From Pseudomonadota bacterium (GTDB taxonomy: Bacteria > Desulfobacterota > Desulfovibrionia > Desulfovibrionales > Desulfomicrobiaceae): a stretch of DNA of 64,000 bases. Made by a program: the position numbers and the translations under genes. Below, in pieces: positions 53,563 to 63,057 of the stretch; the stretch's first letter is position 1; each line of letters starts with the position of its first letter. The stretch is from NCBI GenBank assembly GCA_018902545.1, contig JAHIQM010000002.1:1-64000 (forward strand), read 5' to 3'. The notes under the pieces are model-generated. The model saw only the letters and a list, made by a program, of their open reading frames with translations. It was not told where the DNA came from and ran no database searches.

Positions 53563-55974
53563 GTGGAAAAACAAACCGCCTTTGTGCTCTGGTTTGACGA
53601 GCTCGGAATCGATGACGTGCCGCTGGTCGGCGGCAAGAACGCGAGCCTTGGCGAGATGTACCGCAACCTTGTGCCCAAGGGGGTTCCCATCCCGAACGGT
53701 TTTGCGGTCACCGCCCAGGCCTACCGCCATCTGCTCAAGGATTCAGGAGCCATGGACAAGATCAAGGCCATCATGGAGGGACTCGACACCCATGACATGG
53801 ACAACCTGATGGAACGCGGCAGCCGCATCCGCGCGCTGATCCGCAATCTCGAAATACCTGCGGACCTGCAGGGCGCCATCATTCAGGCTTACCGCAAACT
53901 GGAAGAGACTTACGGTCCCAATGTGGACGTGGCCGTGCGCTCCTCGGCCACGGCAGAGGATCTGCCCGACGCGAGCTTCGCCGGGCAGCAGGAAACCTAT
54001 CTGAACATCAGAGGCGCGGAGGAGCTCCTTGAGGCCTGCCAGCGCTGCTTCGCCTCCCTCTTCACCAATCGCGCCATCTCCTATCGCCAGGACAAGGGCT
54101 TCGACCACTTCTCCATCGCCCTGTCCATCGGCGTGCAGAAGATGGTGCGTTCGGACCTCTCGGCCAGCGGTGTCATGTTCTCCATCGACACCGAGACCGG
54201 ATTCCAGGACGCGGTCTTCCTGACCGGGGCCTGGGGCCTGGGCGAGAACGTGGTCCAGGGCGCGGTCAATCCCGATGAGTGGTACATCTTCAAGCCCACC
54301 CTCATGCAGGGCTTCAAGCCCATCATCATGAAGCGGATCGGGGGGAAGGCCATCAAGATGATCTACACCACCGACGCCAAGGCTCCGACCAAGAACGTGG
54401 CCGTGCCCGAAGAAGACCGCCGCCGCCTGGTCCTTTCCGACGAGGAGGTCGTGGCCCTGGCTCGCATGGCCTGCACCATCGAGGAACACTACAGCGCCCA
54501 TCGCGGCCAGTTCACGCCCATGGACATCGAATGGGCCAAGGACGGCCAGACAGGGGAACTCTTCATCGTACAGGCGCGCCCCGAAACCGTGCATTCACTC
54601 AAAGACCTGACCGTGCTGAGGAAATACGTGCTGAAGGAAAAGGGCGAGGTTCTGGTGCAGGGACAGTCGGTGGGCGAACTCATCGGCCAGGGCCCGGTGC
54701 AGGTCATCAAATCTGCGAGCATGATCCACACCTTCCGCAAGGGCGAGGTCCTGGTCACGGACATGACCGACCCGGATTGGGAGCCGATCATGAAGATCGC
54801 CTCGGCCATCGTCACCAACCGTGGCGGAAGGACCTGCCACGCGGCCATCGTCAGCCGCGAGCTTGGCATCCCGTGCATTGTCGGCACCGGGAGCGCCACC
54901 ATAAAACTTGCCCAGGGCGAGGACGTGACCGTGGACTGCTCCGAGGGTTCCATCGGCAACGTATACCGGGGCATTGTGCCCTTCGAGATAGAGGAGACGA
55001 ACCTCGGCACCCTGCCCAAGCCGAAAACCAAGATCACGATGAACCTGGCCAGCCCCGAGCAGGCCTTCGAGAAGAGCTTCATCCCCAACGACGGCGTGGG
55101 GCTGGCGCGCGAGGAGTTCATCATCAACTCCTACATCAAGATCCACCCCCTGGCCCTTTTGAACTACGAGACCCTGCCGGACGAGATTATAAAACGAGCC
55201 ATCGCGGACATGACCTCGGGCTACGCGGACAAGGCCGAATACTTTGTGGACAAGCTGGCCGAAGGGGTGGGCATGATCGCGGCCGCATTCTACCCCAAGC
55301 AGGTCATCGTGCGCCTCTCGGACTTCAAGTCCAACGAATATGCCAACCTCATCGGCGGCAAGCTCTTCGAGCCGGACGAGGAAAATCCCATGATCGGCTG
55401 GCGCGGGGCCTCGCGCTACTATTCTCCGAACTACAAGGAGGCCTTTGGCCTTGAATGCCGGGCCATGAAAAAAATCCGCGAGGAGATGGGGCTGACCAAC
55501 GTGGAGATCATGATCCCCTTCCCGCGCACCGTGGAGGAGGCGAAAAAGGTCATCGAGACCATGGCCGAATACGGCCTCAGACAGGGCGAGAACGGCCTTA
55601 AAATCATCGGCATGTGCGAGATCCCGTCCAACGTGATCATGGCCGAAGAGTTCCTGGAGGTCTTCGATGGCTTCTCCATCGGCACCAACGACCTGACCCA
55701 GCTCATCCTCGGCGTGGACCGGGATTCGTCCCTGGTGGCGCATGTCTATGACGAGCGCAACCCGGCGGTGAAACGGTTCGTCAAGCAGGTCATCGAGGTG
55801 GCGGTGAAAAAGGGCAAGTACATCGGCATCTGTGGCCAGGCCCCGAGCGACTACCCGGAATTCGCAGAGTTTGTTGTCGAGTGCGGCATCGAATCCATGT
55901 CCTTGAACCCGGACACAATCATCAAGACCACCCTCATCGTGGCCGAGCTTGAAAAAAAGCTGGGCCTGGTCTGA
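53563..55974 (+). CDS. ppsA: phosphoenolpyruvate synthase
   Basis: 803 aa. Converts pyruvate and ATP to PEP, AMP and phosphate for gluconeogenesis. The ATP-grasp N domain has VGGKNASLGEM and VAVRSSATAEDLPDASFAGQ. The swivelling domain has the phospho-His in GGRTCHAAIVSRELGIP near residue 426. The C-terminal TIM barrel has SIGTNDLTQLILGVDRDS and GICGQAPSD with catalytic Cys. The start is GTG with AAGGAGG seven bases upstream. Single-gene unit. Confidence 0.97.
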   Translation: MEKQTAFVLWFDELGIDDVPLVGGKNASLGEMYRNLVPKGVPIPNGFAVTAQAYRHLLKDSGAMDKIKAIMEGLDTHDMDNLMERGSRIRALIRNLEIPADLQGAIIQAYRKLEETYGPNVDVAVRSSATAEDLPDASFAGQQETYLNIRGAEELLEACQRCFASLFTNRAISYRQDKGFDHFSIALSIGVQKMVRSDLSASGVMFSIDTETGFQDAVFLTGAWGLGENVVQGAVNPDEWYIFKPTLMQGFKPIIMKRIGGKAIKMIYTTDAKAPTKNVAVPEEDRRRLVLSDEEVVALARMACTIEEHYSAHRGQFTPMDIEWAKDGQTGELFIVQARPETVHSLKDLTVLRKYVLKEKGEVLVQGQSVGELIGQGPVQVIKSASMIHTFRKGEVLVTDMTDPDWEPIMKIASAIVTNRGGRTCHAAIVSRELGIPCIVGTGSATIKLAQGEDVTVDCSEGSIGNVYRGIVPFEIEETNLGTLPKPKTKITMNLASPEQAFEKSFIPNDGVGLAREEFIINSYIKIHPLALLNYETLPDEIIKRAIADMTSGYADKAEYFVDKLAEGVGMIAAAFYPKQVIVRLSDFKSNEYANLIGGKLFEPDEENPMIGWRGASRYYSPNYKEAFGLECRAMKKIREEMGLTNVEIMIPFPRTVEEAKKVIETMAEYGLRQGENGLKIIGMCEIPSNVIMAEEFLEVFDGFSIGTNDLTQLILGVDRDSSLVAHVYDERNPAVKRFVKQVIEVAVKKGKYIGICGQAPSDYPEFAEFVVECGIESMSLNPDTIIKTTLIVAELEKKLGLV

Positions 55975-55979
55975 ACATC

Positions 55980-56026
55980 ACGCAGGGCCGATCGCGTTTC
56001 AAGCGACCGGCCCTGCGTGTTCTTAC
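55980..56026 (+). terminator. hairpin terminator after ppsA
   Basis: An 11-bp stem ACGCAGGGCCG with CGGCCCTGCGT around a 17-base loop begins six bases after the stop codon. The T-tract is weak. Confidence 0.65.
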
Positions 56027-56201
56027 TCCTGTCGGGTATTCGCCTCTACCCGAAACTCACCCAATGCATCCCCTTGATTCAATATGCAGCCCATGCTCTA
56101 CATCACGAATCCCGCGAAAAAAACATCTCTGAAAAAATTACAACTCATGTATAAGACTTAGTCTTTTTCTTTCACGAAAGGACTGATTCTGCTTTAAGCT
56201 T

Positions 56202-56221
56202 TTCAGATTAATAGATCTGAA
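56202..56221. promoter_or_regulatory. inverted repeat upstream of ablA, candidate operator
   Basis: TTCAGAT, six bases, ATCTGAA: a perfect 7-6-7 inverted repeat 55 bases before the ablA start, in an AT-rich promoter region. It may serve salt-responsive control, which is inference. Confidence 0.4.
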
Positions 56222-56275
56222 CTGCAACATTTTTTGTAATAATCGAGAAAAAAAGATCGCGGAAAAGGAGATTAC

Positions 56276-57589
56276 ATGCAGATATATTCCGATAACCAGC
56301 GCCGTCTGGCAAACATCATCGAAAAAGACGCCACCCGTTCTAACTGGACGGATTGGAAGTGGCACGTCCGCAACAGCATTAAGAGCATTGACGGGGTAGA
56401 GCGCCTGCTTGGCATCCATTTTTCCGATAAGGAACGGGAGGCGCTGCGGCGCACCACGGAAAAATTCCCTATGGCTATCACGCCGTACTATCTGTCTCTT
56501 ATCGACGCCAAAGATTACCGCAACGACCCCGTCTTCATGCAGGCGTTTCCTTCTATCGATGAACTACGCATCGAAAATCACGACATGATCGACCCCCTGC
56601 ACGAGGACGAGGACTCCCCGGTTCCCGGCCTGACCCACCGCTATCCGGACCGGGTGCTGCTGCATGTCAGCAACACCTGCGCCATGTACTGCCGCCACTG
56701 CACCCGCAAGCGCAAGGTCGGCGATCGTGATTCCATCCCCAGCCGCGAAGACTTGCGCCAGGGCATCGAATATATCCGACGCACCCCGCAGGTGCGCGAC
56801 GTGCTCCTCTCCGGCGGCGATCCGTTTATGCTTTCGGATGAGATGCTCGACTGGCTGCTGACCGAGATCGGCAGCATCGAGCATGTGGAAGTCGTGCGCA
56901 TTGGCACCCGCACCCCGGTGGTTCTGCCGTACCGCATCACCGACGAACTGGTGGAAATGCTCAAAAAACATCATCCGCTCTGGATCAACACGCATTTCAA
57001 TCATCCGGCGGAGATCACGGCCTCGTCCAAGCAGGCCCTGGCCAAGCTGGCCGACGCAGGCATCCCTCTTGGCAACCAGAGCGTGCTGCTGGCCGGGGTA
57101 AACGACTGCCCGCGCCTGATCAAGGTCCTCAACCACAAACTGGTCCGCAACCGGGTTCGCCCCTATTACCTGTACCAGTGCGACCTGTCCGAGGGTCTGA
57201 CCCATTTCCGCACGCCCATCGGCAAGGGCATCGAGATTCTGGAGAGCCTGCGCGGCCACACCAGCGGCTTCTCCATCCCGACGTATGTGGTCGATGCTCC
57301 GGGCGGCGGCGGCAAGATTCCGCTCATGCCCAACTACATCATCTCGTGGACCGCGAACAAGGTCGTGCTGCGCAATTATGAAGGCGTCATCACCACCTAC
57401 CACGAACCGGCCCATTATGAGCCGACATATTGCGACCGCGAATGCAAGACCTGCAACCTGCAGCTGCGCGAGGCTGACGCCGAGGAAAAGGCCATCGGCA
57501 TAGAGAGCCTGCTGGCGGACTGGGACGACACATTGAGCCTCACGCCCGAAGAGAACGAACGCATGGGGAGGCGCATCGATGCAGCCTGA
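56276..57589 (+). CDS. ablA: lysine 2,3-aminomutase
   Basis: 437 aa radical SAM and PLP enzyme that converts L-lysine to beta-lysine. The cluster motif is CAMYCRHC (Cys 135, 139, 142). The likely PLP Lys is in [14 protein letters not shown] near residue 346. AAGGAG precedes the ATG. It overlaps ablB by 11 bases, and together they make the compatible solute N-epsilon-acetyl-beta-lysine, as known from methanogens and some bacteria. Confidence 0.93.
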   Translation: MQIYSDNQRRLANIIEKDATRSNWTDWKWHVRNSIKSIDGVERLLGIHFSDKEREALRRTTEKFPMAITPYYLSLIDAKDYRNDPVFMQAFPSIDELRIENHDMIDPLHEDEDSPVPGLTHRYPDRVLLHVSNTCAMYCRHCTRKRKVGDRDSIPSREDLRQGIEYIRRTPQVRDVLLSGGDPFMLSDEMLDWLLTEIGSIEHVEVVRIGTRTPVVLPYRITDELVEMLKKHHPLWINTHFNHPAEITASSKQALAKLADAGIPLGNQSVLLAGVNDCPRLIKVLNHKLVRNRVRPYYLYQCDLSEGLTHFRTPIGKGIEILESLRGHTSGFSIPTYVVDAPGGGGKIPLMPNYIISWTANKVVLRNYEGVITTYHEPAHYEPTYCDRECKTCNLQLREADAEEKAIGIESLLADWDDTLSLTPEENERMGRRIDAA

Positions 57590-58436
57590 CAGCATGATTC
57601 GCATGACCGGAGCACTGCTCCAGCACGGGCCCTCTAGTGACCGGGTCTATCTGATGAAGCTGGCTTCCCCGGATGTGCCGCGCATTATCCGTTTCATGGA
57701 GCAGCTGGCCTCGACCAACGGGTACTCCAAGCTCTTCGCCAAGGTGCCGGGACAGGCCGAAGGCTGGTTCAGGGCCCAGGGTTTCAAAGTGGAGGCGAGA
57801 GTCCCGGGCATGTTCAACGGCAGCCAGGACGGCTGCTTCATGGCCAAGTATCCCAAAAGGGAGCGCTCCGTCATCAGCAGCCCAAAGCTGGTGCAGAAGG
57901 TGCTCGACACGGCCAGGGAGCAAAGCGTGCACAGTGGGCGGAGCCTGCCTAAGGGGTGGAAGATCAACGTAATGAAGTCCGGGGATGCCGAAGCCATGGC
58001 AAGTCTTTACTGCCGCGTCTTCGAGACCTATCCCTTCCCCATCCACGATCCGGAATATCTGCGGTCGACAATGGATTCGCACGTGCGCTACTTCGGAATT
58101 CGCGATGACGCGGGAAGCTTGACAGCCCTGGCCTCGGCTGAAATGGATTGTTCCGCCGGGAATGTCGAGATGACGGACTTCGCCACCCTGGAAGAAGCCA
58201 GGAGAAAGGGCCTGGCAGGCATTCTTCTGGCGCACATGGAAAAAGAGATGGCCAAGATCGGAATAAGCGCGGCATACACCATAGCCCGGGCCCACGCCAC
58301 GGGCATGAACATCGTTTTCGCCCGGCAGGGCTACTCCTTTGCCGGCACCCTGCCTAACAACACCCAGATCAAGGGTGATCTGGAGAGCATGAATGTCTGG
58401 TACAAACACCTCGAAACCCGCCGCAAAACGCTTTGA
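57579..58436 (+). CDS. ablB: beta-lysine N6-acetyltransferase
   Basis: 285 aa GNAT-fold enzyme. The C-terminal acetyl-CoA-binding core includes [20 protein letters not shown] and [21 protein letters not shown]. The N-terminal half ([24 protein letters not shown]) matches the AblB family layout. It acetylates beta-lysine made by AblA. Its last 44 bases overlap the next gene, so the three are translated from one message. Confidence 0.9.
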   Translation: MQPDSMIRMTGALLQHGPSSDRVYLMKLASPDVPRIIRFMEQLASTNGYSKLFAKVPGQAEGWFRAQGFKVEARVPGMFNGSQDGCFMAKYPKRERSVISSPKLVQKVLDTAREQSVHSGRSLPKGWKINVMKSGDAEAMASLYCRVFETYPFPIHDPEYLRSTMDSHVRYFGIRDDAGSLTALASAEMDCSAGNVEMTDFATLEEARRKGLAGILLAHMEKEMAKIGISAAYTIARAHATGMNIVFARQGYSFAGTLPNNTQIKGDLESMNVWYKHLETRRKTL

Positions 58437-59280
58437 GCTGGCCTACTCCATCCGCTGGAATCTCTTCCTGATCACCAGCGGGGCTCTCTTGTGCGCTTTT
58501 GCCATGAAAAGTATCGCCGTACCCCAGCAGTTCATTCCCGGCGGCTTTTTCGGCGTGGGCGCACTCATATACTATAAAACGGGCTGGCTGACTCCCGGCA
58601 TTTTCTTCTTTCTGATCAACCTGCCTGCGTTTGCGTTGGGCTGGTACAAACTCAGCCCCCGCTTCGTGCTCTATAGCCTCTTCGGTATGGTGGTTATGAC
58701 CGTGGCCTACGAGGTCATGGACATACCCGTCGTAATCCATGACCAGTTCTATGCGGCCGTAGCCTGCGGCGTGCTCAACGGGCTTGGCGGAGGGATGATC
58801 CTGCGCTCCCTGGGATCGGGCGGCGGGCTCGATATCATCGCGGTCTACCTCTTTCAGAACTACAACATCGGCGTGGGCAAGGTCTATTTCGGGTTCAATC
58901 TCGTCCTGTTCCTCCTTTGCCTGACGATCATGCCCGTCGATCTGGTCATCGTGTCCCTCATCCTGGTCTTCATCTCCTCGGCCATGGTCGAGCAGACTCT
59001 TGCCCTCTTCTCCAAGCGCAAGGTCGTCTTCATCATCTCCGACCATTCCGAAGCCATCAGCCAGACCATCCTTGATTCCATGAAACAGAGCGCCACCTTT
59101 CTGAAGGGCATGGGCGCGTTCAGCAAGCGGGAAAAAAACGTGCTCATGACCGTGGTCAACAATATCCAGCTCAAAAAGCTCGAAGAGATCACCTTCACCC
59201 ACGACCCGCAGGCCCTCTTCATCGTTGAAAACACCTTCACGGTGCTGGGATCGAGCTTTTCCAAACGCAAAATCTACTGA
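58393..59280 (+). CDS. YitT family membrane protein
   Basis: 295 aa. Five or six transmembrane helices occupy about residues 20-200, with AMKSIAVPQQFIPGGFFGVG and LGSGGGLDIIAVYLFQNYN as YitT signatures. The C-terminal cytosolic DUF2179 domain (about 205-290) contains KRKVVFIISDHSEAIS. The ATG lies inside ablB, with GGAGAG upstream. The function of the family is unknown; linkage to osmolyte genes is notable. Confidence 0.88.
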   Translation: MSGTNTSKPAAKRFELAYSIRWNLFLITSGALLCAFAMKSIAVPQQFIPGGFFGVGALIYYKTGWLTPGIFFFLINLPAFALGWYKLSPRFVLYSLFGMVVMTVAYEVMDIPVVIHDQFYAAVACGVLNGLGGGMILRSLGSGGGLDIIAVYLFQNYNIGVGKVYFGFNLVLFLLCLTIMPVDLVIVSLILVFISSAMVEQTLALFSKRKVVFIISDHSEAISQTILDSMKQSATFLKGMGAFSKREKNVLMTVVNNIQLKKLEEITFTHDPQALFIVENTFTVLGSSFSKRKIY

Positions 59281-59382
59281 GCCCATACGACCACTCTCAA
59301 ATCGGTTGCCACGCCAAAGACTCCTCGCGATGATCAAGGATTTGTGCGCAGCAGATTGGCGAACGCCGCCGCATGTCGCGTT

Positions 59383-60000
59383 GATGGTGAAAGCGGCCAT
59401 GGTCAAAGAGCGCATGGTCATGTCCGCCTGACGCTCCTCGACCATGCGGAAAGCCTCGGCCTCCGAATCCACCGTCACCACCGTAAGCAGGGGATAGTCG
59501 CGACGCATGCGCTCCTCGATGCTCGTGCCCCTGGGCAGAGCCATGACCTTTCCGGAAAGCCCTTTCAGATCGGAAACAAAATCATGTTCGATGCGCGTCA
59601 CGATGACATTGGTGTCCACAAAATAGGGCGCGGTAAAGAGGAGCCACTCCTCGCGCAAGGGCGTACGATTCAAAAAGGCAAGCGCATCGCACTTGCCGGC
59701 CTTGGAGAAGGCAACGCTCTCGTCCCAGTCCCTGGTCGGGACAACATGCAAGGTTACGCCCGCGCGCTGGGCCGCAAGGCGCACCAGATCCGCAGCAATA
59801 CCCACATATTCTCCGTCGGCGGTAAGCTGCTCATAAGGTTCCCAGTCCGGATCGACGCATACGCGCACAGAGCCCAATGATTTCAGATACTCCACTTCGG
59901 CGGGACTCAGCGCTAGGGCGCGGCAAACGGACGGCGCGACAAGAATCACGACCAGCAACACCCCAAAAAACAGGGTCAGTTTGAAAAAACCCAGACGCAT
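59383..60000 (-). pseudogene. truncated periplasmic solute-binding (PAAT-type) sensor gene
   Basis: It starts with AAGGTGG and ATG, then a signal/anchor segment LTLFFGVLLVVILVAPSVCR and a bacterial extracellular solute-binding domain: VRVCVDPDWEPYEQLTADG, IAADLVRLAAQRAGV and SLTMAAFTI. After residue 206 or so homology ends and the open frame runs on antisense to yitT without meaning. The second half of the binding domain and any kinase or GGDEF module are missing. Confidence 0.7.
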
Positions 60001-60082
60001 CGGCCACCTTGCGGATTTTAGAATACGGGCAAGTAAACAGCTACTTAGCGCAGAATGCCAAACCCGTAAACCGCCAATGGCA

Positions 60083-60784
60083 TCATTGACGCCCCCCAGC
60101 CTGCTCCACCGGGTCCCCACGCATGCCCGTAATCCAGGACAGGATATGCTCGCGGCCCTTGGCAAATGCACGCACTACTCTGGGATCATACATCTTTCCG
60201 GCCTGGGACATGATCTCGGCCTCGGCGTGTTCGAAACTCATGGCCCCCTTGTAAGGGCGCTCCTGCATCATGGCCGAGAGGCTGTCGGACACGGCCAAAA
60301 TTCTTGCGCCGATCGGAATGCAGCATCCGCTCAAACCGTCCGGATACCCACAGCCATCGTACCGCTCATGGTGATGGCGGATCATGAGCGCTACACCACT
60401 CTCACCGTTCAAGGCCTTGACCGGTTGCACAATGCCCTCGCCGATGACCGGATGCCGCTTGATGACCTCGAACTCCTCCCGGGTCAGGGATCCGGGCTTT
60501 TGCAGAATGGCGTCAGGAATACCAATCTTGCCGATGTCGTGCAGATGTCCGGCCAGGTGGACAATCTCGGCCTGAGCGGGGGTAAACCCCATGTTCAGGG
60601 CCAGAATCTGACTGACCACGGCTACTTCCTCGGAATGCGCGCAGGTCCATGCATCCTTGGCGTCCACGGCACGGCCCAAGGATTCGGCCAACTGGTGCAG
60701 GGTCAACACCAACGGGCCACAGGGAGTGGCCTTGGCCGCAGATGACGAGGCATCCCCGGGCAACTGCCCAAAAATGTTGATCAT
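60083..60784 (-). CDS. HD-GYP domain phosphodiesterase
   Basis: 233 aa, a stand-alone HD-GYP domain. Motifs are HDIGKIGIPDAILQKPGS near residue 80 and HHHERYDGCGYPDGLSG near 130. It starts MINIFGQLPG. Predicted to degrade c-di-GMP. It follows the GGDEF gene by 59 bases, so maker and breaker of the signal are adjacent. Confidence 0.88.
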   Translation of the reverse strand: MINIFGQLPGDASSSAAKATPCGPLVLTLHQLAESLGRAVDAKDAWTCAHSEEVAVVSQILALNMGFTPAQAEIVHLAGHLHDIGKIGIPDAILQKPGSLTREEFEVIKRHPVIGEGIVQPVKALNGESGVALMIRHHHERYDGCGYPDGLSGCCIPIGARILAVSDSLSAMMQERPYKGAMSFEHAEAEIMSQAGKMYDPRVVRAFAKGREHILSWITGMRGDPVEQAGGRQ

Positions 60785-60843
60785 ATAAATCCTTACATAC
60801 AATGGATGAGTTGATTGACCGAAAACGTAGATTGACGCTCTGC

Positions 60844-61908
60844 CTAGCCTGTGGCGGGAGAAAAGAGACCTGTCGCCATGGGAGCGATTTTTTTTGTGAC
60901 CACCCGGTTTCCGCCGAGACTTTTGGCCTTGTAAAGGCACGAATCGCAGACCTGCACAAGCTCTGTAGCATCGGAATTCTGGCCGGGTGTCCAGGCGCAC
61001 AGACCGATGGATACCGTGCAGCCATCGATGTTGCCGGCCGCGAAGCGGGTGCGGATTCTTTCGCACGCTCCCATGCAGGCCGAAAATTCAAATGTGCGGA
61101 AAATGACCCCAAATTCGTCGCCGCCGAACCTGAACCCCACGTCCACGCCTTCGCGCACTGATTCGGCAATGACACGACCCAGACTCGCCAGAACTTCATC
61201 ACCGGCCTGATGACCGCGCGTGTCGTTGACCCGCTTGAAGCCATCGCAATCCATGAGGGCCAGGAAAATACCCTCCTTGCGGGCGGGGTCGCGCAATGCG
61301 TCGGGCAGGAAGCGGTCAAAGTAACGCCGGTTGTAAAGCCCGGTCAAAGGATCCCGGTAGGACATTTCTTCATAGAATCGCTTGCGCAGATCACTCTCAT
61401 CGAGTCTGACGTGCAGCTTCCTGGTCTGAGTCTCGATGTGGTGCGCCATCCAGTTCATATTGCGCCTCAAACGCAACATCTCATGCTCGTCATCGGTTTC
61501 AAGTCCCACGGCAAAACGTGCACCGTAACGGCCCTTCTGGATCTCCGATGAAAACTCGTTCAGGGTGCGCAGATCATGCAGGACCAGAAAGTAGGCGGCC
61601 GCCCGGCTGACAGGGGCCAGCAGCCCCAGCCCTACGGCCAGACTTGCGACCAGCATGTCCACGGAATCAAGGGCCATCCCCGACTCGATCAGGGCCAGAA
61701 CACCGCCTATGGGCAGGAGCACCAGCACAAACAGCAGCAGGGCCATGCGTCTGACTATGCCGATGCCGGACAACCAGGAGGTGCGTCTTTGCGCAGCCGG
61801 GACGGATGCGTTCCGGACCGGGCCCGGGAACTGGTCGCCGTTGCCGCCGCACAACCTCACGCCGCTGCCTCGCGCCGGAGGCTCAGCACTTCGCGGCCTC
61901 GCACCCAT
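60844..61908 (-). CDS. membrane GGDEF protein (diguanylate cyclase)
   Basis: 354 aa. Two membrane helices lie at about 55-75 and 80-100, followed by a HAMP-like linker. The GGDEF domain starts DPLTGLYNRRYFDRF and has the active site FRFGGDEFGVIF near residue 255. No RxxD inhibitory site is evident five residues before it (the stretch is SVREGVDVG). The start with GGAGG upstream overlaps the preceding small gene by 26 bases. Confidence 0.9.
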   Translation of the reverse strand: MGARPRSAEPPARGSGVRLCGGNGDQFPGPVRNASVPAAQRRTSWLSGIGIVRRMALLLFVLVLLPIGGVLALIESGMALDSVDMLVASLAVGLGLLAPVSRAAAYFLVLHDLRTLNEFSSEIQKGRYGARFAVGLETDDEHEMLRLRRNMNWMAHHIETQTRKLHVRLDESDLRKRFYEEMSYRDPLTGLYNRRYFDRFLPDALRDPARKEGIFLALMDCDGFKRVNDTRGHQAGDEVLASLGRVIAESVREGVDVGFRFGGDEFGVIFRTFEFSACMGACERIRTRFAAGNIDGCTVSIGLCAWTPGQNSDATELVQVCDSCLYKAKSLGGNRVVTKKIAPMATGLFSPATG

Positions 61909-62110
61909 AGGGGCATCCTCCCGGAGCCGCGCACCGTCCTTTGGTCTTGCGCCAGACGCAACTTTTCAGGCACAATCGCCGCAACCGCCGACCGGACATG
62001 GAGTCCAGGCAGCGCAGATCCGCCGCGCCCAGATGCCCCTCGGCCAGAAGCCTGGTCAGCGTGGCCTCCGACATTTCGACACGCAAAGACTCATTTCCCT
62101 GAGAATACAT
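61883..62110 (-). CDS. small Cys-rich protein B
   Basis: 75 aa. The N-terminal half is helical (EATLTRLLAEGHLGAADLRC). The C-terminal half has seven Cys, including CLKSCVWRKTKGRC and CPYGC, suggesting metal or iron-sulfur binding. GAGGT precedes the ATG. It overlaps the GGDEF gene start. No family recognised. Confidence 0.6.
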   Translation of the reverse strand: MYSQGNESLRVEMSEATLTRLLAEGHLGAADLRCLDSMSGRRLRRLCLKSCVWRKTKGRCAAPGGCPYGCEAAKC

Positions 62111-62123
62111 GGCCTGACCTCGA

Positions 62124-62345
62124 TCACTTTTCTGTTTCGGAGAGCTTTTCACGGCACGCGCAACGGGGGCACTTGACCGCGCACGAGCATGTCCCGTCTC
62201 CCGAGCCAGGGCATTCTTTACGTTGATCTTCCGCGGCGCCTCTGGCCCAGGATCGCGAACCCATGACTCCACTAGATGTCTTGCGCAGGCGGTGCATGTC
62301 CTGCACCGAAAACAATTCCGAACCGTTATCCAATTTGAAGCACAT
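62124..62345 (-). CDS. small Cys-rich protein A
   Basis: 73 aa starting MCFKLDNGSELFSVQDM. Its C terminus carries a Cys cluster CSCAVKCPRCAC, which looks like a metal-binding knot. GGAGG lies before the ATG. It is 13 bases upstream of Cys-rich protein B, forming the start of the unit that includes the GGDEF and HD-GYP genes. Confidence 0.6.
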   Translation of the reverse strand: MCFKLDNGSELFSVQDMHRLRKTSSGVMGSRSWARGAAEDQRKECPGSGDGTCSCAVKCPRCACREKLSETEK

Positions 62346-62476
62346 GTTTCCTCCATGTCTCTGGCAATTTCTGAAGACTCCAATAAAGATGGGCTGACTG
62401 TGTTTGTCCCTACACTTCGGCAGGTCCGCCCCGTCCTTCGATTGCTGCACAGCACCGTGTCTTCACCGAAGAATAA

Positions 62477-62507
62477 TTAGAATAAACTAACTATTAAAAT
62501 TCTAATG
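62477..62507. promoter_or_regulatory. inverted repeat, candidate operator
   Basis: ATTAGAAT and ATTCTAAT, 15 bases apart, perfect 8-bp inverted repeat. It lies 132 bases upstream of the small Cys-rich protein A start. The 470-base gap 62346-62817 otherwise contains no gene. Confidence 0.4.
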
Positions 62508-62817
62508 ATCTTTCCGCAACTTCTCTCGCGCCCCGATCCACCATGACCTCACCTCCAACACACGGTACCAGCCCTGCCTTAGCGGCACCCCGTAGACTAT
62601 TAGACGGATCTAACTTGCTTGAGACGGAACTAGCCTGACGCCACCGCTGTTGTCAACAGCAAAATACGCCCTGCACGTCACACGGGGAGGGGTGCCGTGA
62701 GACCAATAAAGCTGGCTATTTATGTCTGAACTTATTGAATATCTCGCATCAAGGATACAAAATTTGTTGGCAGACGCGACCCGGCCTGTTATGAAATCAA
62801 CTCAACCCGGAGGGAAA

Positions 62818-63051
62818 ATGGCCGACTGCGCAATGACTCCCAACTGCCTGTTCTTCAATGATAAAATGGCACACATGCCAAGTACCGCCGAAATGATGAA
62901 ACGCAAGTACTGCCGGGGGGATTACTCGAATTGCGCCCGCTTCATCGTTTTAGAGGCACTGGGCAAGGAAGGGGTACCGGCCGACCTGGCCCCGAACGAA
63001 ACGGAAATGGCAAAGCAGCTTTTGCAGGCTGATCGATTGCCCGGGAGGTAG
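62818..63051 (+). CDS. small Cys-containing protein of unknown function
   Basis: 77 aa from MADCAMTPNC. The ATG has GGAGGGAAA right upstream; an in-frame start 32 codons earlier has none. Five Cys lie within the first 40 residues (DCAMTPNC, then KYCRGDYSNC), spaced like a metal or cluster ligand set. The rest is helical. The next gene starts seven bases later. Confidence 0.7.
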   Translation: MADCAMTPNCLFFNDKMAHMPSTAEMMKRKYCRGDYSNCARFIVLEALGKEGVPADLAPNETEMAKQLLQADRLPGR

Positions 63052-63057
63052 CATCCA

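Noticed and set aside
54595-55743. 382-codon minus-strand frame opposite ppsA
   Set aside because: Antisense shadow of a clear PEP synthase gene.
58369-59382. In-frame minus-strand continuation of the solute-binding gene towards 58369
   Set aside because: The sequence after about 59383 lies antisense to yitT and loses all family similarity, so only the first part was kept, as a truncated gene.
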